A stretch of DNA of 64,000 nt from Apostichopus japonicus (lineage: Eukaryota > Echinodermata > Holothuroidea > Aspidochirotida > Stichopodidae): assembly GCF_037975245.1 (NCBI RefSeq), contig NC_092567.1, positions 11,814,376-11,878,375 of the forward strand, given 5' to 3'. Position numbers and translations under genes: made by a program. Positions within the stretch are counted from its first letter, which is position 1. Each line of letters opens with the position of its first letter. Positions 1 to 10,019 of this stretch are shown one piece after another. The notes beneath the pieces are model-generated. The model was given only the letters and a program-made list of their open reading frames with translations, was not told the DNA's origin and ran no database searches.

Positions 1-35
1 CATATATTGAAATGTATTTTTATACTTACCTGTAA

Positions 36-299
36 AATCCTAAAATTAAATGAGACTTCGCAGAAGTTGAAATTTGATTAAGATTATCTCGTCGTAACAT
101 ACAGGGAGAGGGATCACATGAGATCGTCTAATTCACCACTTAGTGTCAGTCTTTTAAAGATGAGGGTTCACTTCGAAACCAAATCCGACCAAAACGGGTT
201 GGGCTAAGGGAGGGCATGTGATCCCTCTCCCTGTATGTTACGACGAGATAATCTTAATCAAATTTCAACTTCTGCGAAGTCTCATTTAATTTTAGGATT
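36..299. repeat. 85-bp perfect inverted repeat (foldback) beside the DIRS element
   Basis: Positions 36-120 and 215-299 are exact reverse complements of each other, with a 94-base loop at 121-214. The inner part of each arm (about 83-120) resembles the DIRS terminal repeat at 297-338, sharing TATCTC and GTAACATACAG, but it is a diverged version. The first 29 loop bases (121-149) match, in reverse complement, the sequence just inside the right DIRS terminus (about 5364-5392). The structure therefore looks like a small element or rearranged end related to the neighbouring DIRS family. No function is assigned. Confidence 0.85.
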
Positions 300-338
300 A
301 TCTCTTACGTAACATACAGAGGTCGGTCTCCCATGAGA
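297..338 (+). repeat. DIRS left inverted terminal repeat
   Basis: These 42 bases, beginning ATTATCTCTTACG and ending CCCATGAGA, are the exact reverse complement of 5391-5432. The first bases (297-299) also belong to the outer end of the adjacent foldback, so the element boundary is uncertain by a few bases. Confidence 0.9.
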
Positions 339-710
339 CTTTAAAGCTTGAAGTGAACACGAAGCAAGGAGAATAATTCGTAGATCAACAAATTTTCTGT
401 GTCTTCTTTGTTTTATTTTGTACTTGACTAGAGTGATTCACTCTGCTCAATGACTGTGTACTTACTTGTAAACACAATAAACCATATGGTTAACAACAAA
501 TAATATGAATTTCTTTAGTTATTTGAGAACGTTATTAACAATATACTTTCTTTCCTTTTGCACCAGTGAAGGGAATAATTTCTGTTCTGTCATTTTGTGA
601 ACAGAAGCTTACGAACAGAAGGATAACATTGCTTTAGTAACTGAATCTTAGCATGTGTTCAATGCACGCAACACAAATGTTCCTCTTCGATAGCAGGCGT
701 AATAATAGTA

Positions 711-1654
711 TTAACTTAACAGAATGTTTGTAAATGTCTCGTTTTGATGGAGAACCTCCTTATTGTAAAACTTCGCAAACGTTTTTTCTGACTTCCATCC
801 AGCAACTTTTAATATTTCTTCGATCGGCACACTCCTAGAGTAGGCGGCTGAAGTTGATGCGGCCCTTGTACTATGAGCGGAAAATGTTTTAGTATCAACT
901 CCGGACAAATCCAAGACCAGCTTGATCCATCTTGCAAGCGTGTCACGAGAAACTGCAGCATGCGGTTTTACATAACTAATAAATAGTTTTGAGCAACTAC
1001 CTCTTAGGTTCTTTGTTTGTTTGAGATAGAACTCTAATACTTTCACAACACTAATCGATTGATCTTCTTGAAAGTCTCTTAGTACAACTTTTATCGGACC
1101 AGATCCAGGTCGTGATTGTTTGATCTGGTCAGGGATCGTAAAGACAAAAGTACTGCCATCCCCATGCCCTGTGGAGATATCTAATAGCTGCAAGGTTTGT
1201 AATCTTTGAGCGGAAACTAGTGCCACTAAAGTAACCAGTTTCAGTGTTAGCATCTTCATAGAAAGTGAACTTAAAGGATGCAGGCCTCTTAAATACCTTA
1301 ACACTATTGAAACATCCCAAATGTTATCGTACCGACATGAAGGCGGTCTTAGATGATAAACTCCCTTTATAAATCTTGATACCAAAGGATGGTTGCCTAT
1401 GGTATTATCAGAATCCCTCATAATTATTGATGAAAGAGCACACCGTGCGGTGTTCAATGAACTATAACCGAGTCCGGAATTGAATAGGTGGGTAAGGAAA
1501 GTTACTAATCCGTCAAAGACGGTCGAAACATATCCACCTCCCTTTGAATACAAAACTGTCCCCACTTTCTGTGGAAACCTGCATATTGTTTTTGTGTTCC
1601 TTTTCGCCATGATGAAATGATAATTTTGCTAGATTCTGGTGAAAACCCTTGCAT
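711..1654 (-). pseudogene. DIRS tyrosine recombinase (frameshifted)
   Basis: Predicted site-specific recombinase that integrates the DIRS DNA copy. The main open part (1610 to 711, 299 aa) holds the tyrosine-recombinase signature: an Arg in SAQRLQ (residue 136), the HSTR box (H246, R249), a Trp in GW (272) and the nucleophile Tyr in FYNKE (282). The true N-terminal part lies in another frame, 1654 to about 1520, and includes SSWRKGTQKQY, which is typical of DIRS recombinase N-termini. The two parts meet near 1520-1526, where one base is apparently missing. The N-terminal part overlaps the 3' end of pol in a different frame, as is usual in DIRS. The catalytic residues are intact but the frame break would truncate the protein. 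Confidence 0.85.
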
Positions 1655-2627
1655 TCGGAGTGCCTCCCCGACAAGCGGCAAGCCAGAAGCCGCAGTTTGG
1701 GGCAAAGCGGATGTCGAATTGTATCTCCCGGAAGTACCAGCATGTCCAACCTCTGTGGAATAATAATTGGATTTGCGGTAAGAAGAGACACCAAAGTTGT
1801 ATACCAAGGTTGGGAAGGCCAATCTGGCACAATAACAATTCCATATGCCTCATCTATTTTTATTTTTTGTATCATTTTGCCAATGAGACTAAAAGGGGGA
1901 AAGGCATAAAAATAAAAGTCTTTCCAATTTACCGAAAAGGCGTCCACAAAACATGCCTTTGAATCTGGCTTCCATGATGCATATGTATCTATTTGTTTGT
2001 TAAATTTTGATGCGAATAAATCTATGCTAGGGTATCCAAACCTAGCTACAATATCGCCAAAAAACTTTGGTTGCAACATCCACTCGGTATGATGTTTCTG
2101 TGGACGTGATAATTTGTCCGCTACTACATTGTCTTTCCCTGGTAAAAAGGCAGCAGAAATCCAAATATTCCGTTCAATTGCCCATAACCAGATAGCCTTA
2201 GCAACCAAATTAGACTGCATGGAATGCGAGCCTCCCATGTTATTAACATATGCTACAGCTGTTGTATTATCTGACTGGATACGAATGTGGATATCCTTGG
2301 AGCCTAAACACAGCTTTTTCAACGCTTGTAGAATAGCTTTTAATTCCAGTACATTTATATGTAAACTCTGCTCTTGTGGGTTCCACACGCCCGACGCTTG
2401 CGCATGCGGCCTAAGTGTAACCGCACCCCACCCTAATAGGGATGCATCAGTTTGAATGATTAGAAGTGGGTCCGGAATCAAAATTTCCCGGTAGTTCCCT
2501 TTCAAATGCTCCTCCCACCAAGATAACTCTTCTAATGCTTGGGATGAGAGTAACATTGGACTGTCAAAGTTACCAAAATTACGTTGGAGAGCCGAAGTTT
2601 TTTCCCTCTCTAAAAACCTATAAAAGA
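1513..2627 (-). pseudogene. DIRS pol, RNase H and C-terminal (Dam-like) domain
   Basis: Downstream part of the DIRS polyprotein. Numbered from the Met at 2556, the RNase H acidic residues are visible: D37 in TDAS, E71 in VLELKA, D96 in SDN and D147 in VVADKLSRP. It degrades the RNA strand during reverse transcription. The following region has IDLFAS and FPPF (219-222), characteristic of the DIRS domain often described as Dam-methyltransferase-like. The role of that domain is not established and I do not infer activity. The frame extends upstream of 2556 to about 2627, where a one-base shift in a run of C separates it from the RT part. Its last 100 codons overlap the recombinase gene. Confidence 0.85.
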
Positions 2628-3595
2628 GGGGCCATGTCGCACCCCTGGGAAGAGAGACACAAGGTAGCCAATAACAGCTGCTACCTCCCTCACCGAAGGT
2701 GTGAATTTCTGTTTTAACCTGGAAATATGACCCAGAACCTCAATTATCTTGTTTGATGTTGGCCGAACTGTCATTTCTGTTGAATTCAACATGAACCCTA
2801 AATAAATTAGTTCTCTGGATGGTTTCAATATTGATTTCTTAGTGTGAACAATGAAACCTAGCTCTTGAAATAAGCTGACTGTTTGCTGAACAGCACTTAA
2901 GCAGTCTTCATAACTATTCGCTAGTAAAATTGAATCGTCAATATACCCCCCATACAATCAACTCCTTGTTTCCGCAAATAGGCAAACAAGGGTTTCAGAA
3001 ATTTCGTAAAAACCCTTGGGGCTGACGTAATGCCCATTGGCAAGCAAGTAAACTGAAACAGCTCATTTTTCCATCGAAAACGAAAAAATTTTCTGAAGCA
3101 ATTATATACTGGAACCGAATAGTATGCATCTTTTAAATCCACAGAAGCCATATAGCAGTTCTTATGCATTAACTTTAAAGCTGATGCCAAGGAATCCATT
3201 TTGAAATGGTGATACCGGATATGCAAATTTAATCTTCTGAGATTAAATATAACTCTATTTGAACCATCTTTTTTGGGAATAACAAAAATGTTTGAAATAT
3301 ATTCCCCCTGGGTATGTGTCACCCGTTCTATTACACATTTGGAGAGTAACTTTTCTATTTCATCTTGAATAATACTCATTTCGGCTATTGTACGTTTTGG
3401 TTGTAACGGTGGTCTCAACTGAAATGGCTCTTGGTCCTTAAATTCGATTTTGTATCCTGTTACCCACTCAAGGATAGTTTTATCAGATGTCAACTCCCGC
3501 CACCTTGGCAAGCAGTTTTTTATTCTACCACCTATGGCTTCTGTTGATATTAACTGAAAATCATTAACAACATATTCCTTACCTCGACAATCTAA
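2610..3595 (-). pseudogene. DIRS pol, reverse transcriptase (frameshifted)
   Basis: Reverse transcriptase of the DIRS element. The N-terminal part (3511 to about 2948) contains VIPKKDGS, the SVDLKDAYYSVP catalytic-Asp motif and LPMGITSAPRVF. The catalytic YIDD box lies in the next frame (2957 to 2610, GGYIDDSILL). The shift falls in a run of six C (six G on the coding strand) at about 2946-2951. The frame stays open upstream of 3511, without ATG, to about 3595, where it overlaps the Gag stop codon in a different frame. Pol is therefore probably translated by frameshifting or from an internal start. A second shift at about 2630 separates RT from RNase H. Confidence 0.88.
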
Positions 3596-4683
3596 TGTCT
3601 TGGTTGTTTCGGGGGTCGGTAGTGGGTCATTTGTCCTCTGGCACGTTTGTTGCCCATCATGCCACGGTCTAAAAAATGACCAGACCCTCTAGAGAATCCT
3701 CTGCCACGAAATGTACCACGTGTGTAAGGTGGCCTTGAACCTCTGACTCTCCCCTGATTTGCCGTACTTATACGTGCGGACACTCGGTTAGCCTCAGCTA
3801 TGTCTCTTAATTTTTGGGATACATCATCACCCATCAACATTGTAGTAACTGGATTTGACCGGTTACACAGATTTCTATACTCTAGTCTCAAATCTGGTCT
3901 GATTAACTCACGCCGAAAATGGTTGAGTTCCATGTTCGCACTGCCCAATAGTGCCAGCGCATCTGTGATCTTAATAAGCGTTGCTTGAGTGCCCATTTTT
4001 TCTCTCGTTGACAAAATGTCATCCATTAAGGTTGTTAATGCTGTAATTGCCTTAATATTACAAACTTGCATTTTTTGGAGCTTCACATCTGACGCTCTTG
4101 TATTGTTACGAAGGCCATTCCAAATGACCTCATTTATCTGAGTTGTCTGCAGCATTTCTAAATTAGCTGGCGTATCATATTTGACCAATAACCCTTTGAG
4201 CTTGGTTTCTGCCAGGCGTTGTTTTAATACATTATCCACTAATGTTTTAACTCTGTCATCGACAGATTTTCCTGGTTTCTTTTCTAGTTCTAAGAACGCC
4301 ACAAGGTTCTGAAACAATGCATCGTTATCTGCAGTAACTGGGTTTGCCCCTTCCGGAGACAAGGGTGAATTGTTGACCTCATATATCGAGTCCTCAGGCA
4401 ACAAATCATACACTGCTTCAAGGTCTAAATTCCTGCAGCTGGAGCTGCTTTCATTTTGTGACTCAAGTAGCTTTGAATTTGTGTCTTTCCCTAACACCTT
4501 GTTACTCAATACTTGAATTTGGTTCTGCATTGCTAAAATTGCATCTTTCATATCAAAACTTTGAGTAGTTTCAGTTGAGGGAATTAATCGGGATGTACCT
4601 GAGCCACCTGGCGCATCCAAAACCCCAGACATCTCATCCTCGTCAATAAGGGACATAATATCATCCTCACAAGTATTAGCCAT
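3592..4683 (-). CDS. DIRS Gag-like protein
   Basis: An intact 363-codon frame, first in the element's minus-strand order. The protein starts with an acidic N-terminus (CEDDIMSLIDEDEM), has a helical middle part with KDAILAMQNQIQVLSNKVL, which could form a coiled coil, and ends in a basic tail rich in RG and GR pairs (RGRGFSRGSG) followed by KRARG and PPKQPRH. It is likely the nucleic-acid-binding structural protein of the element, with the RG-rich tail serving in RNA binding in place of a zinc knuckle. No zinc knuckle is seen. It is the only element gene without a frame break. The stop overlaps the open pol frame. Confidence 0.8.
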   Translation of the reverse strand: MANTCEDDIMSLIDEDEMSGVLDAPGGSGTSRLIPSTETTQSFDMKDAILAMQNQIQVLSNKVLGKDTNSKLLESQNESSSSCRNLDLEAVYDLLPEDSIYEVNNSPLSPEGANPVTADNDALFQNLVAFLELEKKPGKSVDDRVKTLVDNVLKQRLAETKLKGLLVKYDTPANLEMLQTTQINEVIWNGLRNNTRASDVKLQKMQVCNIKAITALTTLMDDILSTREKMGTQATLIKITDALALLGSANMELNHFRRELIRPDLRLEYRNLCNRSNPVTTMLMGDDVSQKLRDIAEANRVSARISTANQGRVRGSRPPYTRGTFRGRGFSRGSGHFLDRGMMGNKRARGQMTHYRPPKQPRH

Positions 4684-5390
4684 GTTTTTTGAATGTTAAA
4701 CCATTCAAGAGGGGTAGATAGTCTAAATATAACTTTTGCTTTAAATTCCCTATTCACCCGGAACAGGAGAACACGTTTGCAATCTCACCCGGAGATTAAA
4801 ATGCACGTTTTATTGTATTAGCTACAGCCTCAGGTAGGCTAAATCTTAACGTTAACTTTCTGCTGCAATCTCACCCGGAAATTGCTTTATAGGCTAAGCG
4901 TAGAGCCTATAGCCTCTAATCTGTAATCGCACCCGGCGATTTAACCAAAGCTTGACTCAAAATAATGGGCAACACAACAAGAACTCACCAAGTTCAACTG
5001 CACGAATTCAAAGTCAGTGTGCCACACACTGACGTTAATAGCCGAGACGATTCCCGAGACGAATTGTAGCGAGGCGTTTACCTTCAGAGGCAGAGGTTAA
5101 AAGAACTATACCAACGTTCCAACAGTATACACTACTAGTACTACATTGCTGTGCAGAGCAAACAACAAATATTTTTCTTATTCTTTCAATACTCAATAGC
5201 GCACCACGAAGTACGCCAGGATTACGTAACAGTATATAAACATATAGACAATCTGCATTCCAGGAAGGAAAGCACCGAATTATCTAACAGTATAACACTA
5301 AGCCTATTCAGGAGCCGGGAGAACCGCTGTAGACGGTCCTTCCACGGCAAGGTGAAGTTAAACACTGACACTAAGTGGTGAATTAGACGA
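4684..5390 (-). other. DIRS leader / 5' non-coding region
   Basis: Non-coding stretch between the Gag start and the right terminal repeat, read on the minus strand as the element's 5' leader. It contains four short hairpins built around CACCCGG (separate entry) and the region next to the terminus that is complementary to sequence at 121-149. It probably holds the promoter, but no TATA-like motif was identified with confidence. Confidence 0.6.
4753..4941. repeat. Four short CACCCGG-loop hairpins
   Basis: Similar imperfect palindromes occur at 4753-4763 (TTC-ACCCG-GAA), 4781-4797 (AATCTC-ACCCG-GAGATT), 4864-4884 (GCAATCTC-ACCCG-GAAATTGC) and 4925-4941 (AATCGC-ACCCG-GCGATT). The stem changes in compensation between copies (CTC/GAG against CGC/GCG) while the ACCCG loop stays constant. 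Confidence 0.75.
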
Positions 5391-5432
5391 TCTCATGGGA
5401 GACCGACCTCTGTATGTTACGTAAGAGATAAT
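5391..5432 (-). repeat. DIRS right inverted terminal repeat
   Basis: Exact reverse complement of 297-338. The sequence immediately inside it (about 5364-5392) recurs in inverted orientation at 121-149, in the loop of the foldback outside the left end. DIRS elements carry an internal region complementary to their termini, so this may be part of that system, displaced. Confidence 0.9.
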
Positions 5433-6319
5433 TGTGCTATGACATTCGCCTGGACTACGATCTCTGTATTGTTTCTTCGGTGACCATTTGAGTCATGTTG
5501 CTTCTATGGTTCCTTAGGTAATAAAACCTTATAGAAAATATTTGTTTTTTATCAAAGATGTGTTCCTTGCTGGTATCATCATGTCAAAGATAACCTAATG
5601 TGTAACGAACGATGTTTATCTTTTTAATGTTTTATCTTCGTCGAGCACTTACTCTCTTTTTTTTAATGAAACGAAATATTTCCTGATTCGACTTACCAAT
5701 GTCTCGATGTTTATGACGTCATGTATGTATTGGTATATCATTGTTTCTCTGCTTTTCGCTACAGCACTGTGTTACTAAACAGGAGAAAACAGTTACAGAG
5801 TATAATACTAAGGTAGGTTGATGGATATTGTAGTATACTTATTTAGAGTTTTGATTTCATTGGGACCTCATATGTAAAGAGATGGCTGTCATAAATGTCT
5901 ATCATATATTAACAAAAAAAGTTTGGAGACAATTATTTCAGTGCGCGTACAGTCACATGATCAGAAGGATCGGTGTAGTTGGAACTTCTATATCATCATT
6001 CGGCATTTGCAAATACTGTTAAATATTTAGGACGAGGTACCAATATATTTTCTATAAAAAGATGCGTAAGAAACCCAACGGTGTTCGACTTTAAAACTTC
6101 TTCGTTTCATATACTTCTTTCATGATAGGAAAGGTTTGCTAAGTCTACGCATGCGTAACACGGACGATTGTAATTGTATTTTATGTAGCAATATGTGATA
6201 AATTGGTCAAAGTCTGCTGATATCAGACCTAAACGTAAGAGAAACGATAAAAGTTAATGATAGAAAATGGTCATCAATTTACTAAAGTAGTAACGTGGGA
6301 ATTAATAACAGAAAATAAA
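5433..6319. other. Intergenic sequence, nothing recognised
   Basis: AT-rich sequence between the DIRS element and the LINE. No ORF with coding character, no RNA gene and no clear repeat was seen. Confidence 0.6.
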
Positions 6320-6613
6320 GAACAAAAAAAAGGATAAGATCACTCGGTGATCTTCGAAACATTTGATCTTTTGGAACTTTCTCGTGAACCATCACTGTAT
6401 AACTTGAATTTATGGACACTCATTTCAAGCGATCAAGTGTAAAGCTGTGCATTTTTGTTTATATGTATTGTTAAAGGATCCAAGCTGCCACTCCAGCTCT
6501 TGCGTTCCGATAATCCTGTGAGAATTTCGTTTTTCATTGTAAGTTATCTTTAAGCCTCTTTACTTTACCTTTATTTTTTTCCTTCCCTTTTTCTTTTTTG
6601 TAAATTTCCATTC

Positions 6614-7500
6614 ATGCCCGGTGAAGAAGAACTTAACTTTCCTGCCTTAAGTGAACCTGATAGTACTTACCATACTAATGAGGTTAAACCTACTCATGAG
6701 AATATTGATCCCGATGCCAACTTTGATGATTCTTTAACTGCCCAAAACACGTGTAGCTATTATGACGTCAATGAAATTAACTCAAAGTCCGGCAACAATT
6801 TCTTTGCGCTACTCCACATTAATTCAAGAAGCTTAGGGAAAAAAAATTGACAATTTGTTTACCTTAGTTAAATCACTCCATAACAATTTCACTTGTATCG
6901 GTGTGTCTGAAACCATGGAGGTTTACCTCCATGCTGAAACGTGGATAAAAGAAGATACCCCTGTTCATCTCCTTCAACTCCCTGGTGATTCATTTGTTAT
7001 CAAGGTCACGTTCAAATGTGAGAAGTGGGTGTGTGGGCTTTTATGTTAATGATTCATGCGTTTATAAAGTCAGGAATGACTTATAACTGTTTTTAAAGAG
7101 GGTTGTTGCGAGTCACTTTTTATTGAAGTTTAAAACCCGTGTGATACTAGTAGAACCTTGATAGGAATTATATACCGTCCTCCCCATGACAGTAATTTTA
7201 TTGATATTATGGATAATTTTGAAAATATTACTATTGATATATGCAATGAGGGTAAACCATGCTACATTCTTGGGGACTTTAATTTAAACTTACTTGAGTC
7301 ACGTAAATATAATGTTGCGCAGTTTGTTAATACTGCTGCAGCTTCATACTTCAGATCTTTAATTAACTGTCCGACAAGATCTTCAAAAAATTCAAACACT
7401 TCATTGCTTGACAATATATTTACCAATGTTACTGATAAGATTTCTGTTAGTGGTGTTTGATTGCATGATATTTCCGATCATTTTCCTGTGTTTTGCTTAA
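6614..7500 (+). pseudogene. LINE endonuclease (EEP fold), broken
   Basis: Pieces of an apurinic-like endonuclease that nicks target DNA to prime reverse transcription. Visible motifs are LLHINSRSLGK near 6805-6840, GVSET near 6900, ETWIKED near 6936, IIYRPPHDSNF near 7165-7197, GDFNLNLL near 7276 and SDHFP near 7475 (catalytic Asp-His). The reading frame breaks after LGK and between about 7050 and 7158, and a TGA at 7458-7460 interrupts it in frame just before the SDHFP box. A 27-bp in-frame insertion at 6914-6940 splits the GVSETW motif. Confidence 0.8.
6907..6940. repeat. 27-bp palindromic micro-insertion with 7-bp flanking duplication
   Basis: CTGAAAC at 6907-6913 is repeated at 6934-6940. 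Between them lies the hairpin CATGGAGGT-TT-ACCTCCATG (6914-6933). Removing 27 bases restores the common LINE motif GVSETWIK, so the insertion post-dates the element. It resembles a transposon footprint or a templated hairpin insertion. Confidence 0.8.
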
Positions 7501-9390
7501 CGTCACACAAAATTACTCAACAAAATGATAGAACCAACAAATTTAAGCGTAATATGTCTCCGATTAATTTAGATAAGTTTGTACACAATCTTTCTATGGA
7601 ACCTTGGAATCGTTTTTTTGATAGTAACGATCCTGATACTGCATATCGTACTTTTATTTCTATTTATTCTAAGTCACATAACAATAGTTTTCCTTTAGTA
7701 AAAGTTAACAAACGCACTCCAAGGAAAGACTGGTGTACTTCTGGAATTGTAAATTCATGTCATACTAAATACAAACTTTATAAAAAAAAGTATATCAAAA
7801 AGCCTAGTCAAGAAAATCGTGAGAATTACATTAGATTTAGGAATAAGTTAACCAGTGTTATTATTTCGATACATTTAGATCATCTAATCACAAAAGAACA
7901 TGGGACTGCATTAATTCTCTCATCAAGAGCAAAACCTCCACTTCTTGAAATTGGATGAAAATTGTGGTTCTAATCCCTGTGATATTTCTAATGCATTTAA
8001 CGATTACTTTACTAATATTGGTCCAAATTTAGCCCGTGATATTCCGGTTGGTATAGAGAACCCCCTAGACTATATGTGCCAAGCTAATCCCATGTATTCT
8101 TTCTTTTTAATGCCTACAGACAAAGTGGAGGTTTTAGATTGTATTTCAATTTAAAAAAATCAAGCTGCGGTTATGACGACATTAGTCCTAAAATTGTTAA
8201 ATTATCTGGTTCTGCTATTTGTAATTACCTCTCGTGCATATCATTAATTGTTCTTTTTTCCAAGATATTGTTCCGTCTGACTTGAAAATAGCTCGTGTAG
8301 TTCCGGTATTCAAAAGTGGCACGCGAGAGAGCGTCAGTAATTATAGGCTTATATCTGTCTTACCTTCGCTTTCAAAGATCTTCGAAAAGCTTGTATTTAA
8401 TCGTTTAAATTATTTTTAAATAAAACATGATCTATTGTATGATCATCAGTTTGGCTTTATGCCTCCACGAAACACGTCTCAGGCTATTTAAGTCTTTTAG
8501 ATTATATTATTGAATCTTTTGAAAGTAAATGTCTAGTTGGGGGGATTTTTTTAGATCTCTCCAAGGCTTTTGATACGCTTGACCCTTCAATTCTGTTAAA
8601 AAAGCTTGATAAATATGGCATAAGGGGGGGGGGTGCATTATATTGGTTTAATAGCTACATTCATAATAGATTCCAAAATGTTACTTTATCTGGCGCTAAT
8701 TCTTCGAAGCAGGCAATTCATTGTGGTGTTCCCTAGGGCTCTGTTCTTGGACCCTTATTGTTCCTCATTTATATAAACGACCTTCCTAATGTCACTCCAA
8801 AAAATTTCACTTTATTTTGTATGCAGATGATACGAATTCACTGTATAAAGGTCGTGATATAAATACTCTTGTTAACGATATCAATACTGAAATTCCCCAA
8901 ATTACTGCCTGGTTCAGATCCAATAAACTTCACTTAAAAGCTAAAAAAACTACCACCAGTATTTTTCGTCCCAACCAAAGAAAAATAGTTTCTTCCAACC
9001 TTGCGATTATAATCGATAGAACGCCAGTACCTTTCTCCATTCCACAAATTTTCTTGGCATTACACTATATGAAAATCTCAGTTGGATCACACATATTCAG
9101 ACCTTCAAAAGAAAAGTGTCCAAAGCCCTTGGTATTATCAATCGTTTAAAAATAAATTGTCCCCTTTAAAACTCTGTTAACTTTATACAATATTCTAATC
9201 TTGCTTTTTTTATCGTATTATTGTATTGTGTGGGGTTATACTTACCCTAGTCATATTAATAAGCTTTATAATCTACAAAAGAAAGTGTTGCGTGCAATTT
9301 ATGATGTTCCTTACAATAGTCACTCGTACAGCCTCTTCTGTGACAGCAAACTCTTAACCATATTTGAATTAGTCAAGTAGGCTACTACAC
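7461..9390 (+). pseudogene. LINE reverse transcriptase, broken
   Basis: Remnants of the LINE RT that copies its RNA at the nicked target. Motifs in order are ARVVPVFKSGT and YRLISVLPSLSKIFEKL (about 8290-8390), FLDLSKAFDTLD (about 8548-8583, with the first catalytic Asp), a GSVLGPLLFLIYINDLP block (about 8737-8790), and YADDT (about 8820-8834, with the catalytic Asp pair). A TAG at 8734-8736 replaces the usual Gln just before GSVLGP, and several frame changes occur around 7950, 8155, 8420 and 8810. The C-terminal domain (WGYTYPSHINKLYNLQKKVLR-like, about 9230-9290) is recognisable in pieces. Confidence 0.85.
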
Positions 9391-9940
9391 CTTAATCTTT
9401 GTATTTAACTTTTTCACGACAATCTACCAAGTAGCTTTTCCTATTTTTTTTTTTTTTGTATCAAATTATTGTTTTCATACTTACAATACCCGCAATGCAA
9501 ATTTACTTTCCGTTCCCCATTATTCTCTTTCAAGTAGTCAACATTTTGTCAAATACTCTGCTATTTCTTATTGGAATTCCGTACCAACTGCATTACATTC
9601 AATTAATAATCTATCCTCATTCAAACTTATTTAAGAGCGTTACCTTCTTTCGAATAGAATTTTATGGTTTAGTCTAAAATTCGGGCCACGTCTTTGTTAA
9701 AGTTTTGTTTTTCTTCTCCCTCCCCCCGCTTTTTCTTTTTATTATTATTATTATTCATTTTTCTTGTACCATTTTTTGGGTCATACTTTGTACCTTTGTT
9801 TTGCTTTGTAAGTTTGTATTTTGAGGATACCTCACTTACAAGTTCTTATGAACTTTCTGGGATCCCCACAACCATAGATTTTGTATGTATATACTTGAAT
9901 TATGTAAAATGTTGATAACGTTGATGGTTGAAATATAGTT

Positions 9941-9967
9941 GAACAAACAAACAAACAAACAACAAAC
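9941..9967 (+). repeat. CAAA tandem repeats at the LINE 3' end
   Basis: ACAAACAAACAAACAAAC-type repeats directly follow the LINE 3' region. Short tandem tails are common at CR1/L2-like 3' ends and fit the proposed 3' terminus. Confidence 0.6.
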
Positions 9968-10019
9968 ACATAATCTAAAACAAATGAACAAACAACTATA
10001 CTTTGCAAAGAGACAATAA

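Larger units (their letters stand above)
297..5432 (-). mobile_element. DIRS-like tyrosine-recombinase retrotransposon, nearly complete but mutated
   Basis: This 5.1-kb element is bounded by inverted terminal repeats and carries, on the minus strand in order, Gag-like, RT-RNase H with a C-terminal domain, and tyrosine recombinase reading frames. That gene order, inverted rather than direct ends, and a tyrosine recombinase in place of a DDE integrase define the DIRS order. Such elements copy through RNA and are thought to insert as circular DNA by recombinase action, without target duplication. None was seen here. At least three frame changes (near 1522, 2630 and 2948) break pol and the recombinase, so this copy is probably not autonomous unless those are assembly errors. 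Confidence 0.9.
6320..9985 (+). mobile_element. Decayed LINE (non-LTR retrotransposon, Jockey/CR1-L2-like)
   Basis: An endonuclease part and a reverse transcriptase part can be followed through several frames on the plus strand, ending in an A-rich tail with CAAA repeats (about 9941-9967). The 5' end is not defined; the start given is approximate and lies upstream of the first coding similarity. There is no terminal repeat. Numerous frameshifts and stops show the copy is dead. The endonuclease type (apurinic-like) and the YADDT box place it among non-LTR elements of the Jockey/CR1/L2 kind. The exact clade would need a tree. Confidence 0.85.

Noticed and set aside
5151-5381. 76-codon plus-strand ORF inside the DIRS leader
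   Set aside because: Antisense to the element, overlaps its structural leader and has no similarity.
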